A stretch of DNA of 64,000 nucleotides from Streptomyces althioticus (lineage in GTDB: Bacteria; Actinomycetota; Actinomycetes; Streptomycetales; Streptomycetaceae): NCBI GenBank assembly GCA_014649355.1, contig BMSW01000014.1, positions 124,001 through 188,000 on the forward strand, given 5' to 3'. The notes under the pieces were generated by a model. The model ran no database searches. It was not told the DNA's origin and saw only the letters and a program-made list of their open reading frames with translations. The position numbers and the translations under genes are program-made. Shown here in pieces: positions 24,657 to 33,281 of the stretch (position 1 is its first letter; every line of letters begins with the position of its first letter).

Positions 24657-25211
24657 ATGGCCACCGTCCTGTCCGTCTCCGGAAGTCCCTCCGCCACCTC
24701 CCGCACCGCCCGGCTGCTGCGCCACCTCGACCAGCGGCTCGTCGTCCAAGGGCACGAGGTGATACCGCTCGACGTGCGCACCCTCCCGCCCGAGGCGCTG
24801 CTCCTCGCCGACTTCCACCATCCGGCGATCGTCGAGACGGCCGCCCTCTTCCAGCAGGCCGACGGCGTCGTCATCGGCACGCCCGTCTACAAGGCCGCCT
24901 ACTCCGGGCTGCTGAAGGCACTGCTGGACCTGCTGCCGCAGTACGCGCTCACCGGCAAGACCGTCCTGCCGCTCGCCACCGGCGGCAGCACCGCCCACGT
25001 CCTCGCCATCGACTACGCGCTGCGGCCCGTGCTCAACTCCATGGGCCCCGCCCACATCACGCCCGGCTGGTTCACCCTCGACAAGGAGATCACCGTCGGC
25101 GACGACGGCACCCTGACCGTCGCCCCCACCGCGGCCGAGGCACTGGCCCAGGTCACCGACCAGTTCTCCCGCGCACTCGGCGGCCGCACCCTGCTGGCGG
25201 CCACGGGCTGA
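24657..25211 (+). CDS. NADPH-dependent FMN reductase (SsuE/MsuE-like)
   Basis: The protein of 184 residues has the flavodoxin-like reductase pattern: VSGSPSATSRTARLL, ADGVVIGTPVYKAAYSGLLKALLDLLP and PLATGGSTAHVLAIDYALRP. The SsuE/MsuE branch reduces FMN for alkanesulfonate monooxygenases under sulfate limitation. The ATG follows GGAAGG. The adjacent SsuD-like enzyme is the expected acceptor of its FMNH2, and the Cys leader upstream fits regulation by sulfur status. Confidence 0.88.
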   Translation: MATVLSVSGSPSATSRTARLLRHLDQRLVVQGHEVIPLDVRTLPPEALLLADFHHPAIVETAALFQQADGVVIGTPVYKAAYSGLLKALLDLLPQYALTGKTVLPLATGGSTAHVLAIDYALRPVLNSMGPAHITPGWFTLDKEITVGDDGTLTVAPTAAEALAQVTDQFSRALGGRTLLAATG

Positions 25212-25328
25212 GCGTCTCCGGGCGTACGGCGGACCGCTGTCCCTCGCACCCGGAGCCGTGACGAGCCGTGAACGGGCCACCCTTCCGAGCCCGCCACCGA
25301 CGACGAACTCCCCGAACGGAGCCCTCGC

Positions 25329-26516
25329 GTGACCCTCACCTTCCACTGGTTCCTGCCCACCAACGGCGACAGCCGGCACGTCGTCGGCGGCGGCCACGGC
25401 ACCCCGGCCACGGCGTCCGGACGGGACCGGCCGCCCACGGTCGCCTACCTCAGCCAGATCGCCCGCGCCGCCGAGGACCTGGGCTTCACCGGTGCGCTCA
25501 CCCCGACCGGCGCGTGGTGCGAGGACGCGTGGCTGACCACCGCCATGGTCAGCCAGAACACCGAACGGCTGAAATTCCTCGTCGCCTTCCGCCCCGGTTT
25601 CGTCTCGCCCACCCTCGCCGCGCAGATGGCGTCCACCTTCCAGCGGCAGAGCGGCGGACGGCTGCTGCTCAACGTCGTCACCGGCGGCGAGAGCCACGAG
25701 CAGCGCGCCTACGGCGACTTCCTCGGCAAGGACGACCGCTACCGCCGCACCGACGAGTTCCTGCACATCGTGCGGGAGTTGTGGCGGGGGAAGACGGTGG
25801 ACCTGGACGGCGACCACCTGCGGGTGTCGGGCGCCCGGCTGGCCCGGGTACCCGACCCGGTGCCGGAGGTGTACTTCGGCGGCTCCTCGCCCATCGCCGG
25901 CCGCGTCGCGGCGAAGCACGTCGACGTCTACCTCACCTGGGGCGAACCGCCCGCCGCCGTCGCGGAGAAGATTGCCCGGATCCGCCGCCTGGCCGCGGAG
26001 GAGGGCCGCACCCTGCGCTTCGGCATCCGTCTGCACGTCATCACCCGCGACACCTCCGAGCAGGCGTGGGCGGAGGCGGGCCGCCTCCTCGACGGATTCG
26101 ACCCGGAGACGATCCGCACGGTGCAGGAGGGACTCGCCCGCAGCGAGTCGGAGGGCCAGCGGAGGATGCTCGCCCTGCACGGCGGCGGCAGCCGCGACGG
26201 CCTGGAGATCCACCCCAACCTCTGGGCGGGCATCGGCCTGGTCCGCGGCGGCGCGGGCACGGCCCTGGTCGGCAGCCACGAGGAGGTCGCGGAACGCATC
26301 AAGGAGTACCACGCCCTCGGCATCGACGAGTTCGTCCTCTCCGGCTACCCGCACCTGGAGGAGGCGTACTGGTTCGGGGAGGGAGTGCTGCCGCGGCTGG
26401 AGGCGGAGGGGCTGTGGGCCCATCCGTTCCGGGCAGGGGCGGGGCATCATGCCGAGGCCGCGAGCCCGGTCCTGTCCGCGTCGTCATCTCAGAAACCTCT
26501 GATCCCCGCCCGTTAG
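25329..26516 (+). CDS. SsuD/SfnG-like alkanesulfonate or sulfone monooxygenase
   Basis: The 395-residue luciferase-like enzyme has family landmarks FHWFLPTNGDSR, QMASTFQRQSGGRLLLNVVTGG, PEVYFGGSSPIAGRVAAKHVDVYLTWGE and LVGSHEEVAERIKEYHALGIDEFVLSGYPHLEEAY. These enzymes release sulfite from alkanesulfonates or related sulfones with FMNH2 and oxygen. The GTG start follows GGAG. Its 3' end overlaps the conserved upstream element of the next operon, and the -10 hexamer of that promoter includes this gene's TAG stop codon. Confidence 0.88.
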   Translation: MTLTFHWFLPTNGDSRHVVGGGHGTPATASGRDRPPTVAYLSQIARAAEDLGFTGALTPTGAWCEDAWLTTAMVSQNTERLKFLVAFRPGFVSPTLAAQMASTFQRQSGGRLLLNVVTGGESHEQRAYGDFLGKDDRYRRTDEFLHIVRELWRGKTVDLDGDHLRVSGARLARVPDPVPEVYFGGSSPIAGRVAAKHVDVYLTWGEPPAAVAEKIARIRRLAAEEGRTLRFGIRLHVITRDTSEQAWAEAGRLLDGFDPETIRTVQEGLARSESEGQRRMLALHGGGSRDGLEIHPNLWAGIGLVRGGAGTALVGSHEEVAERIKEYHALGIDEFVLSGYPHLEEAYWFGEGVLPRLEAEGLWAHPFRAGAGHHAEAASPVLSASSSQKPLIPAR

Positions 26517-26526
26517 CGTCCCGCCC
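26486..26526 (+). promoter_or_regulatory. Shared promoter P1 of the flavoprotein/ligase cluster
   Basis: ATCTCA, 5 bases, CTCTGA, 11 bases, TAGCGT and 7 bases lead to the ATG at 26527. The same boxes at identical distances from the start codon occur at P2 (34874-34914) and P3 (34893-34853, minus). TAGCGT fits a -10 hexamer and predicts a leaderless mRNA. The paired upstream boxes look like an operator or activator site. Confidence 0.75.
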
Positions 26527-28071
26527 ATGGTGCGCGACTACATCGTCATCGGGGCCGGACCGGCCGGACTTCAGCTCGCCGCTCTGCTGGAACGGGAGGG
26601 ACGCGACTATGTTGTCCTGGAGCGGGGGAGCGGGCCCGGCACGTTCTTCACCCGCTTCCCCCGTCATCGGCAGCTGATCTCGATCAACAAGGTCAACACC
26701 GGGTACACCGACCCGGAACTCGCCCTCCGCATGGACTGGAACTCGCTGCTCACCGACGACCCGGAGCTGCTGTTCACCCGCTACACCGAGCGCTACTTCC
26801 CGGCCGCCGACGACCTGGTGCGCTATCTGGGCGACTTCGCCCGCCGCACCGGCGTCCGCGTCGAGTACGGCGTCCACGTCGCCCGTGTCTCCCGCGACGG
26901 CGACGGCTTCCTGGTGCGCGACGACGGTGGCCGGACCTGGCAGGCCCGGCGGCTCGTCGTCGCCACCGGCGTGTCCCTGCCGCACGTGCCGGACATCCCC
27001 GGCATCGAAACAGCCGAACGGTACGACGACTTCGACACCGACCCGGCGTCCTTCACCAACCAGCGCGTCCTGGTCCTCGGCAAGGGCAACTCCGCGTTCG
27101 AGACGGCGGACGCCCTCATGGAGAAGGCCGCCGTCATCCACGTCGCCGGACCGCACTCGCTGAAGATGGCGTGGCAGACCCACTTCGTGGGCCATCTGCG
27201 CGCGGTCAACAACAACTTCCTCGACAGCTACCAGCTCAAGTCGCAGAACGCCGTCCTGGACGGCACCGTCGAGCGCATCGAACGGCGGCCGGACGGCGGC
27301 TACCGGGTGGAGTTCCGCTACGCCCGCACCACCGAACGCCTCCGCGAACTGCACTACGACCGCATCGTGGTGTGCACCGGCTTCCGCTTCGACGCCTCGC
27401 CGTTCGACGACACCTGCGCGCCCGAGACGGTGATCGACGGCCGCTTCCCCGCCCAGACCTCCGCCTTCGAGTCGGTGAACGTCCCCGGCCTGTACTTCGC
27501 CGGCACGCTCACCCAGCAGCGCGACTTCAAACGCTCCACCAACGGCTTCATCCACGGCTTCCGTTACGGCGTCCGCGCCCTGCACCGCATCCTCGGCGCC
27601 CGCCACCACGACACGCCCTGGCCGTCCCGCGAGCTGCCTGCCGAGCCGGAGGCGGTCGCCGACGCCCTCGTCGAGCGGGTCAACCGGTCCTCCGGGCTGT
27701 GGCAGCAGTTCGGTTTCCTCGGTGACGTGGTCACCGTCCACGACGACCGGGCCGTGTACCAGGAGGAAGTCCCGCTCGACCACGTCGCCGACGGCGGGCT
27801 CGGCCCGGCGCGCGACCGGTTCGTGGTGGACCTGGAGTACGGGCCCGACCACGACCACGGCGACCCGTTCGACGTGACCGTGCCGCGCGTCCGCGAGAAC
27901 GACCCGGAACACGCCATGGAGTCCACCTATCTCCACCCCGTGGTGCGGCACTACCGCGACGGCGCGCTCGCCGGCACCCACCACCTGGCGGAGAACCTGG
28001 AGAACGACTGGGACATCCCGGCCGTCCACCGGCAGCCGCTCGCCGCGTTCGTGAAGTCCTGCCTTGGCTGA
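26527..28071 (+). CDS. FOXRED2-like FAD/NAD(P)-dependent oxidoreductase 1
   Basis: The 514-residue protein has an FAD Rossmann motif IGAGPAGLQLAALLE at the N-terminus, then GSGPGTFFTRFPRH, a second nucleotide-binding motif GKGNSAFETADALME near residue 190, and CTGFRFD and FAGTLTQQRDFKRST blocks. The layout is that of flavin monooxygenases related to eukaryotic FOXRED2; the substrate is unknown. A paralogue of nearly identical organisation is encoded at 33278. It is preceded by P1 and overlaps the ligase gene by 8 bases. Two such enzymes in one cluster suggest sequential oxidations or a heterodimer. Confidence 0.85.
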   Translation: MVRDYIVIGAGPAGLQLAALLEREGRDYVVLERGSGPGTFFTRFPRHRQLISINKVNTGYTDPELALRMDWNSLLTDDPELLFTRYTERYFPAADDLVRYLGDFARRTGVRVEYGVHVARVSRDGDGFLVRDDGGRTWQARRLVVATGVSLPHVPDIPGIETAERYDDFDTDPASFTNQRVLVLGKGNSAFETADALMEKAAVIHVAGPHSLKMAWQTHFVGHLRAVNNNFLDSYQLKSQNAVLDGTVERIERRPDGGYRVEFRYARTTERLRELHYDRIVVCTGFRFDASPFDDTCAPETVIDGRFPAQTSAFESVNVPGLYFAGTLTQQRDFKRSTNGFIHGFRYGVRALHRILGARHHDTPWPSRELPAEPEAVADALVERVNRSSGLWQQFGFLGDVVTVHDDRAVYQEEVPLDHVADGGLGPARDRFVVDLEYGPDHDHGDPFDVTVPRVRENDPEHAMESTYLHPVVRHYRDGALAGTHHLAENLENDWDIPAVHRQPLAAFVKSCLG

Positions 28072-29506
28072 GCAGTTCCCCGGCGCCGTGCTCGACCTCC
28101 TGGAGGCGGCGGGCGACCGCCCCGTCTTCGAGCACGGCGACCGGGCGGTCTCCGGACATCAACTCCTCGCACTGGTCAGGCGGGTGACCAACGGACTGCG
28201 CGCCCGCGGGGTCCGCCCCGGCGACGGTGTCGCCCTGCTGCTGGGCGTCACCCCCGAGGCGTTCGCCGCCGTCCTCGCCGCCCACACCGCCGGCGCGCGC
28301 GTCGTCGGCGTCCGGCCGGGGCTCACCGACGCCCAGCGCGAGCACCTGCTCGCCGACACCGCCGTCCAGGTGACCGACCGCCCGGACGGCACGGCAGCCG
28401 GCGCCCTCGCGCTGGCCGACCTGCTCGCCGCCGAGGACGACGGGACCCGCCCGCACGTCTCGGGCCGGCCCCAGGACGTCGCCCGGCTCGTCCACACCAG
28501 CGGCAGCACCGGCATGCCCAAGGCGTGCGCCCAGACCTACGCCGCCATGACCGCGGCCTGGGCGGCCCACCCCGACCGCTGGCCCCCCGCCGTCCGCGAA
28601 CTCGCCCCGCGCCTGCGCCGGTTCCTCGTGTTCGGCACCCTGGCCAGCCAGGTCATGATGGAGTACGGACTGCTCGCCCTCGCCGCCGGAGGCACCCTCG
28701 TCGCCGACGACGCCCCGTCCTTCCCCGACAGCCTCGTCCGCCACCGGGTCACCGGCAGCGTCATCACCGTGGCCCGGCTGACCCGGCTCGTCGCGGACGT
28801 GCGGGAGCGGCCCGTCGACCTCGGCGCGCTGCGCGCGCTGATGGTGTCCGGCTCGCCCGTCGACGCCGCCCGGCTGCGGCAGGCCGCCGACGCCCTCGGA
28901 CCGGTCGTCTTCCACGGCTACGGCCAGACGGAGACCGGCATGATCTCCATGGCCACCCCGTACGACGAGCCAGGCTCCCTGGGCGTCCCGCCGGTCGACC
29001 TGGAGGTGCGCGACGCCGACGGCAGACCGCTGCCGCCCGGCGCCGACGGCGAGCTCTACGTCCGCAAGCCCTCCCAGGGCTGCGGCTACTGGGGCGAACC
29101 GGGCCTGAGCGCCGAGGTGTTCACCACCGGCGGCTGGGTCCGCACCCGCGACATCGGCCACCTCGACACGCGGGGACGCCTCTGGCTGACCGGACGCGCC
29201 CGCGACGTGATCATCGTCAACGCCAACGTCCACTACGCCGGCCCCGTCGAGCGGGTCCTCGCCGCCCACCCGTCGGTGGCGGAGGCGTACGTCGTGGCCG
29301 CACCGGACGAGCACACCGGCGAGGCCGTCCACGCCTACGTGGTGCCCGCACCCGGCCGGACGCCCCGGCTCGGCGAGTTGCACGCGCTCGTGGCGGCCGA
29401 ACTCGGCGAGGCCACCGCCCCCACCCGGCTCACCCTGATCGAGGAGGTCCCGCTCACCCCGGCCGGCAAGCCCGACAAGCGCGCCTTGGCGGAACGCGGT
29501 CGGTGA
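28064..29506 (+). CDS. AMP-binding acyl-CoA synthetase / ligase
   Basis: The product has 480 residues. Adenylation motifs are in order: HTSGSTGMPKACAQTY (A3), FHGYGQTETGM (A5), TGGWVRTRDIGHLD and LTGRARDVIIVN (A7-A8), and GKPDKRAL with the catalytic Lys at the C-terminus (A10). No carrier domain follows, so it acts on free acids to form CoA thioesters or adenylates. The TTG start inside the previous gene is supported by the overlap and by N-terminal alignment with the family. In this cluster a cinnamate or coumarate made by the ammonia-lyase is a plausible substrate. Confidence 0.85.
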   Translation: MAEQFPGAVLDLLEAAGDRPVFEHGDRAVSGHQLLALVRRVTNGLRARGVRPGDGVALLLGVTPEAFAAVLAAHTAGARVVGVRPGLTDAQREHLLADTAVQVTDRPDGTAAGALALADLLAAEDDGTRPHVSGRPQDVARLVHTSGSTGMPKACAQTYAAMTAAWAAHPDRWPPAVRELAPRLRRFLVFGTLASQVMMEYGLLALAAGGTLVADDAPSFPDSLVRHRVTGSVITVARLTRLVADVRERPVDLGALRALMVSGSPVDAARLRQAADALGPVVFHGYGQTETGMISMATPYDEPGSLGVPPVDLEVRDADGRPLPPGADGELYVRKPSQGCGYWGEPGLSAEVFTTGGWVRTRDIGHLDTRGRLWLTGRARDVIIVNANVHYAGPVERVLAAHPSVAEAYVVAAPDEHTGEAVHAYVVPAPGRTPRLGELHALVAAELGEATAPTRLTLIEEVPLTPAGKPDKRALAERGR

Positions 29507-29511
29507 CCGCG

Positions 29512-29566
29512 GCGAACACTGCGGGGCCCCGGCACACGGTGTGTGCCGGGGCCCCGCAGTGTTCGC
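29512..29566. terminator. Perfect 26-bp inverted repeat, bidirectional terminator
   Basis: Two 26-base arms, beginning GCGAACACTGCGGGGCC and ending GGCCCCGCAGTGTTCGC, pair without mismatch around the 3-base loop GGT. It lies exactly between the convergent ligase and antiporter genes and abuts the antiporter stop. Its length exceeds a typical terminator. Confidence 0.85.
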
Positions 29567-30853
29567 TCAGCGGACCAATGGCTTCACCGGGTCCGCCGAC
29601 CCGCTCTCCACGGGCCCGGACAGGCCCCCGCCCCGCGCCCGCTCCCTCCGGTCCATCCAGGTCAGCAGGGGCGACGCCATCACCGTCGTCACCACCGCGA
29701 CCACCACCAGCGCACTGAACAGCGCCTGTGTGACGATGCCCGCCGCCAGCCCCAGGTTGAGCGCGATGAGCTGCATCAGGCCCCGCGCGTTCATCAGCGC
29801 CCCCACCCGCAGCGCCACCGACGGCGGCTCCCCGGCCACCCGTGCCGCGAGCCAGCACGCGCCGAACTTCCCCACCACCGCGACGACCACGCAGCCCAGC
29901 GTGAGCAGCAGCACGGGACCGGAGCCGAGCAGCGCGAAGTCGGTGTTCAGACCGGAGTAGGTGAAGAACAGCGGAAGGAACACCACGCCCACCGGCCGGA
30001 GCTTCTCCACCGTCCCGTCGAGCCGCTCCGAGCGCGGGAACACCAGCCCGAGGCTGAAGGCGCCGAACACCGCGTACAGGCCGATCTCGTCGGTGTACCA
30101 GGCGACCAGGAACAGCACACCGACCAGCATCGGCAGGAGGCTCTCCGACGCCGCGCGCTCGGCGAGCCGTACGGTGCGGGCGCGCAGCCGGGCCACCGCC
30201 GCCAGGACCACGACCAGCCCGAGCCCGCCGGCGACGGCCAGCGACACCAGGCCGGCGCTGCCGCCGGAGATGCTGAACACCCCCGCCAGCAACACCCACG
30301 CGACCGCGTCGTCCACGGCCCCCGCGCCCAGCGCCAGCGACCCGAACCGCGTGCCGGTCAAGCCCCGTTCGGAGATGATCCGCGCCAGCATCGGGAACGC
30401 CGTCACCGCCAGAGCGACCCCGACGAACAGCGCGGACACCACCAGCGGCACGTCCGGTGCCAGCGTGCCCGTGCGTTCGCCGACGAGGGCGATCAGCGCC
30501 GCGCCGAGCGCCACCGGAGCCAGCACGCCGGCCACCGAGACCAACCCGGCCGGCCGGGCGACCCCGCGCAGCCGGTCCACCCGGAACTCCCAGCCGACGC
30601 GGAACATGAACGCGACGAGCCCGATCTGCCCCACCACGTACAGCACCGGCCGCAACTCCTGCGGGAACAGTCCGTTCTCGACGTCCGGGAGGAGAGCGCC
30701 GAGCACCGAGGGGCCGAGGACGACCCCCGCGAGCATCTCCCCGACGACCGGCGGCTGCCCGACCCGCTGCAGCAGGGCGCCGACGAGCTTGCAGACGGCG
30801 AGGATCACCACGACGGCGAGGAAGAACGCGGGGGCGAGTTCTGTGGGGGTCAT
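29567..30853 (-). CDS. CPA2-type cation:proton antiporter (KefB/NapA-like)
   Basis: The 428-residue membrane protein has about a dozen hydrophobic helices and the Na+/H+ exchanger motifs VVGEMLAGVVLGPSVLG near residue 35, ALAVTAFPMLARII and GAGAVDDAVAW with the paired aspartates, and ALMNARGLMQLIALN. No TrkA-N domain is attached. The ATG overlaps the P450 stop. At the end of a biosynthetic operon it may serve self-protection or export; similar antiporters occur in other antibiotic clusters, so this is inference. Confidence 0.85.
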   Translation of the reverse strand: MTPTELAPAFFLAVVVILAVCKLVGALLQRVGQPPVVGEMLAGVVLGPSVLGALLPDVENGLFPQELRPVLYVVGQIGLVAFMFRVGWEFRVDRLRGVARPAGLVSVAGVLAPVALGAALIALVGERTGTLAPDVPLVVSALFVGVALAVTAFPMLARIISERGLTGTRFGSLALGAGAVDDAVAWVLLAGVFSISGGSAGLVSLAVAGGLGLVVVLAAVARLRARTVRLAERAASESLLPMLVGVLFLVAWYTDEIGLYAVFGAFSLGLVFPRSERLDGTVEKLRPVGVVFLPLFFTYSGLNTDFALLGSGPVLLLTLGCVVVAVVGKFGACWLAARVAGEPPSVALRVGALMNARGLMQLIALNLGLAAGIVTQALFSALVVVAVVTTVMASPLLTWMDRRERARGGGLSGPVESGSADPVKPLVR

Positions 30854-32214
30854 CCGTTGTCTCCTCCGGTGTGGACGACCGGGCACCGGTCGGGGGGCGT
30901 CCGTTCGAAGTACCGTCCCGCCAGGCGCTGCCGGCGGGCGTGCAGGACCATCACGGTGCCGAGGACGAGCTGCCGCACCCCGCGGGTGACGTCCTCCACG
31001 CCGTCCCGTACCCGCAGGAAGGTCCGCAGCGGCGCCAGCCGCGTCCCGGGGTCGAGACCACGCGGGATGAGCAGGCACGGCGCGCGGTGCGGGATGGAGC
31101 GGGTGTGCGACACCGTGGAGTCCAGCCGGAAGCGGCGCAGCACCTCCCGTACGGCGGCCCGCAGCACGAGCGGGGACAACCGCCAGGCCGGACACGGGCG
31201 GTTGGCGGCCACCCCGAACGGGATGTGGTGGGCGTCGCGCGCGGACAGGGACGTCCAGCGGTCCGGGTCGAAGACGTCAGGCCGGTCGTAGCCCGTGGCG
31301 TGGTAGTCCGGGTAGCTGAAGCAGACGACCGACCCGGCGGGCAGCGTGGTGTGCTCGTCCAGCGGGATCTCGTCCGAGGTGATGCGGTGCGCGATCCCGA
31401 ACAGCGGGTACAGCCGCATCGTCTCGTCGAGGACGTGCGTCAGACTCCGGTCGTCGTCCGGGTCGTCCGCGAGCCGCGCCTGCACCCCGGGGTGCCGGGC
31501 CAGCGCCAGCAGCACGTGCGCGGTCGCTTCCGACAGCTGCACGACGGCCGTGTTGAAGAACGTCCCCTGGAGGTAGAACACCTGCTCCTCGGGCGACAGC
31601 GACTCGGGCAGGCGGTGCGGCACCTCACCGGCCGCGAGCCGTTCACGCAGATACGCCGTCAGTCCGGCTCGGCGGCGCGGGTGACGCAGCCCCGTGCATT
31701 TCAGGGCGTTGATCACGTCCGCCGCGTGGTCGGTGATCAGTTTCCGGGCGTGCGGCGGACACGGCTCGCGGAACACCAGCTCGTGGCAGAACTCCGCCCA
31801 GGCGGGCATCACCAGATCGCGCAGCCGCACCAGGCTGATCCGGTCGTCGGGCAGCCGGTCCAGGACCCCGGCGACCGCGTGGACGGCCGCCGCCGTCAGC
31901 TCCTCGGACCCGCCCGCGAGCATCCGCCGCGTGGTGGCCGCCACGTCCTCGTAGCGCGGGCCGGGCTCCAGATGCTCCTGATGCACCTCGGGGCCCGGCG
32001 ACAACCAGTACCAGAACAGGTCGGACAGCCCGGCGCCGGCGCTGCGGCCGTCCGCCGCCGGATGCGCGTACACCCGCTCGAACACCTCCGGGCCGTGCGT
32101 CGCGTTCGGCAGCGTCACCACCCGGTCGCCGTTCACCTTCTCGAAGATGCGGACCCGCAGCGCCACCACACCGCGCGGCAGCCACCACGTGTCCGGCTTC
32201 CGTCCGCCGCTCAC
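30850..32214 (-). CDS. Cytochrome P450 with atypical I-helix and heme loop
   Basis: The protein has 454 residues. The ExxR motif is E264-R267 in LDETMRLYP, followed by VFDPDRW. The heme ligand is C341 in IPFGVAANRPCPAW. The usual FGxGxxxCxG loop has Val and Ala where Gly is expected and Pro after the Cys. The I-helix stretch GTFFNTAVVQLSEA lacks the acid-alcohol pair used in oxygen activation. It may therefore do something other than simple hydroxylation. The GTG start overlaps the oxidase stop by 4 bases and its own stop overlaps the antiporter start. Confidence 0.8.
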   Translation of the reverse strand: MSGGRKPDTWWLPRGVVALRVRIFEKVNGDRVVTLPNATHGPEVFERVYAHPAADGRSAGAGLSDLFWYWLSPGPEVHQEHLEPGPRYEDVAATTRRMLAGGSEELTAAAVHAVAGVLDRLPDDRISLVRLRDLVMPAWAEFCHELVFREPCPPHARKLITDHAADVINALKCTGLRHPRRRAGLTAYLRERLAAGEVPHRLPESLSPEEQVFYLQGTFFNTAVVQLSEATAHVLLALARHPGVQARLADDPDDDRSLTHVLDETMRLYPLFGIAHRITSDEIPLDEHTTLPAGSVVCFSYPDYHATGYDRPDVFDPDRWTSLSARDAHHIPFGVAANRPCPAWRLSPLVLRAAVREVLRRFRLDSTVSHTRSIPHRAPCLLIPRGLDPGTRLAPLRTFLRVRDGVEDVTRGVRQLVLGTVMVLHARRQRLAGRYFERTPPDRCPVVHTGGDNG

Positions 32215-33281
32215 CGCGCCCCGCCTCTCCGGACCACCATGTCCCGCGTCAGATCCGCGTTCCGCCCGCCGCCGCACAGTGCGAGCGTGTGGTCGTGGCC
32301 GTCGCGCAGCTCCGCGAGGACCCGCCGCACGCCCGCCTCACCGTCGGCGGCCAGCCCCCACAGCACCGGGCGGCCCACTCCGACGGCCGTCGCGCCCAGC
32401 GCGAGCGCCACGGTCACGTCCTCACCCCGCCGCACCCCGCCGTCCAGCAGCACCGGCACCCGGCCCGCGACCGCGTCCACGACCGCCGGAAGGCAGTCCA
32501 CGGCGGCCGGCACGGCGTCGCACTGACGGCCGCCGTGGTTGGAGACGAGGACCCCGGCCGCCCCGTGCGCGACGGCCAGCTCCGCGTCCGCCGGATGCAG
32601 CACGCCCTTCACCAGCACCGGCAGCGCCGTCGTCGACAGCAACGCGTCCAGGTCGGACCAGGACAGCGCCGGGGACATCGGGATGTCGGTGAGGCCGCCA
32701 GGCGGGGAGCCGGGCAGGTCGCGCATGTTCTCGGCGGCGTAACCGGGCGGCAGGTCCGTGAACCCGTTGCGCAGGTCACGGGGACGCCGCCCGAACACCG
32801 GGGCGTCGACGGTCACCACGAGCGCCGAGCAGCCGGCCTTCTCCGCCCGCCGCACCAGCGCCTCCGTGACCTCGGGGCGCGGGTGCAGCGACAGCTGGAA
32901 CCACACCGCCGCGTCCCGCGCCGCCTCCCGGGCCGCCGCGGTCACCTCGCCGACCGCGACGGTCGCCGCCGTGCCGGTCACCAGGACGGCGCCCTCCGCC
33001 GCCGCCGCGCGGGCCGTGGCCCGCTCGCCGTCCGGGTGCGCCAGCCGGTGGAACGCGGTCGGCGCCACCACCACCGGCCCCGCACCCGGGGCACCCGGCA
33101 GGTCCACGGAGGTGTCGCGCCGCGCGTGGCCGCGCAGCACCCTCGGCAGCAGCGCGTACCGGTCGAACGCCCGCTCGTTGTCGGCCAGGACGCGTTCCTC
33201 GCCCGCTCCGCCCGCCATGAAGTCGTGGTGCACCGGGTCCAGGACCTGGCGGGCCCGCTCGTGCAGCGCGCGCAGCGTCAC
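32211..33281 (-). CDS. FMN-dependent alpha-hydroxy-acid oxidase
   Basis: The 356-residue TIM-barrel enzyme is of the glycolate oxidase/mandelate dehydrogenase class. It shows VVAPTAFHRLAHPDGE near the FMN site, LVVTVDAPVFGRRPRDLRNGF, LVKGVLHPADAELA with the FMN-contacting Lys, the catalytic SNHGGRQCD and VLLDGGVRRGEDV. It oxidises 2-hydroxy acids to 2-oxo acids. Related enzymes convert 4-hydroxymandelate in glycopeptide pathways, so an aryl-hydroxyacid intermediate is conceivable here. It is coupled by 4-base overlaps to the flavoprotein upstream and the P450 downstream. Confidence 0.88.
   Translation of the reverse strand: MTLRALHERARQVLDPVHHDFMAGGAGEERVLADNERAFDRYALLPRVLRGHARRDTSVDLPGAPGAGPVVVAPTAFHRLAHPDGERATARAAAAEGAVLVTGTAATVAVGEVTAAAREAARDAAVWFQLSLHPRPEVTEALVRRAEKAGCSALVVTVDAPVFGRRPRDLRNGFTDLPPGYAAENMRDLPGSPPGGLTDIPMSPALSWSDLDALLSTTALPVLVKGVLHPADAELAVAHGAAGVLVSNHGGRQCDAVPAAVDCLPAVVDAVAGRVPVLLDGGVRRGEDVTVALALGATAVGVGRPVLWGLAADGEAGVRRVLAELRDGHDHTLALCGGGRNADLTRDMVVRRGGAR

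Noticed and set aside
24324..26450. A 708-residue minus-strand open frame opposite the SsuE/SsuD-like genes
   Set aside because: Its composition (Val/Gly/Arg/Ala-rich, no domain) is that of the antisense of high-GC coding DNA; the plus-strand genes have full family motifs.
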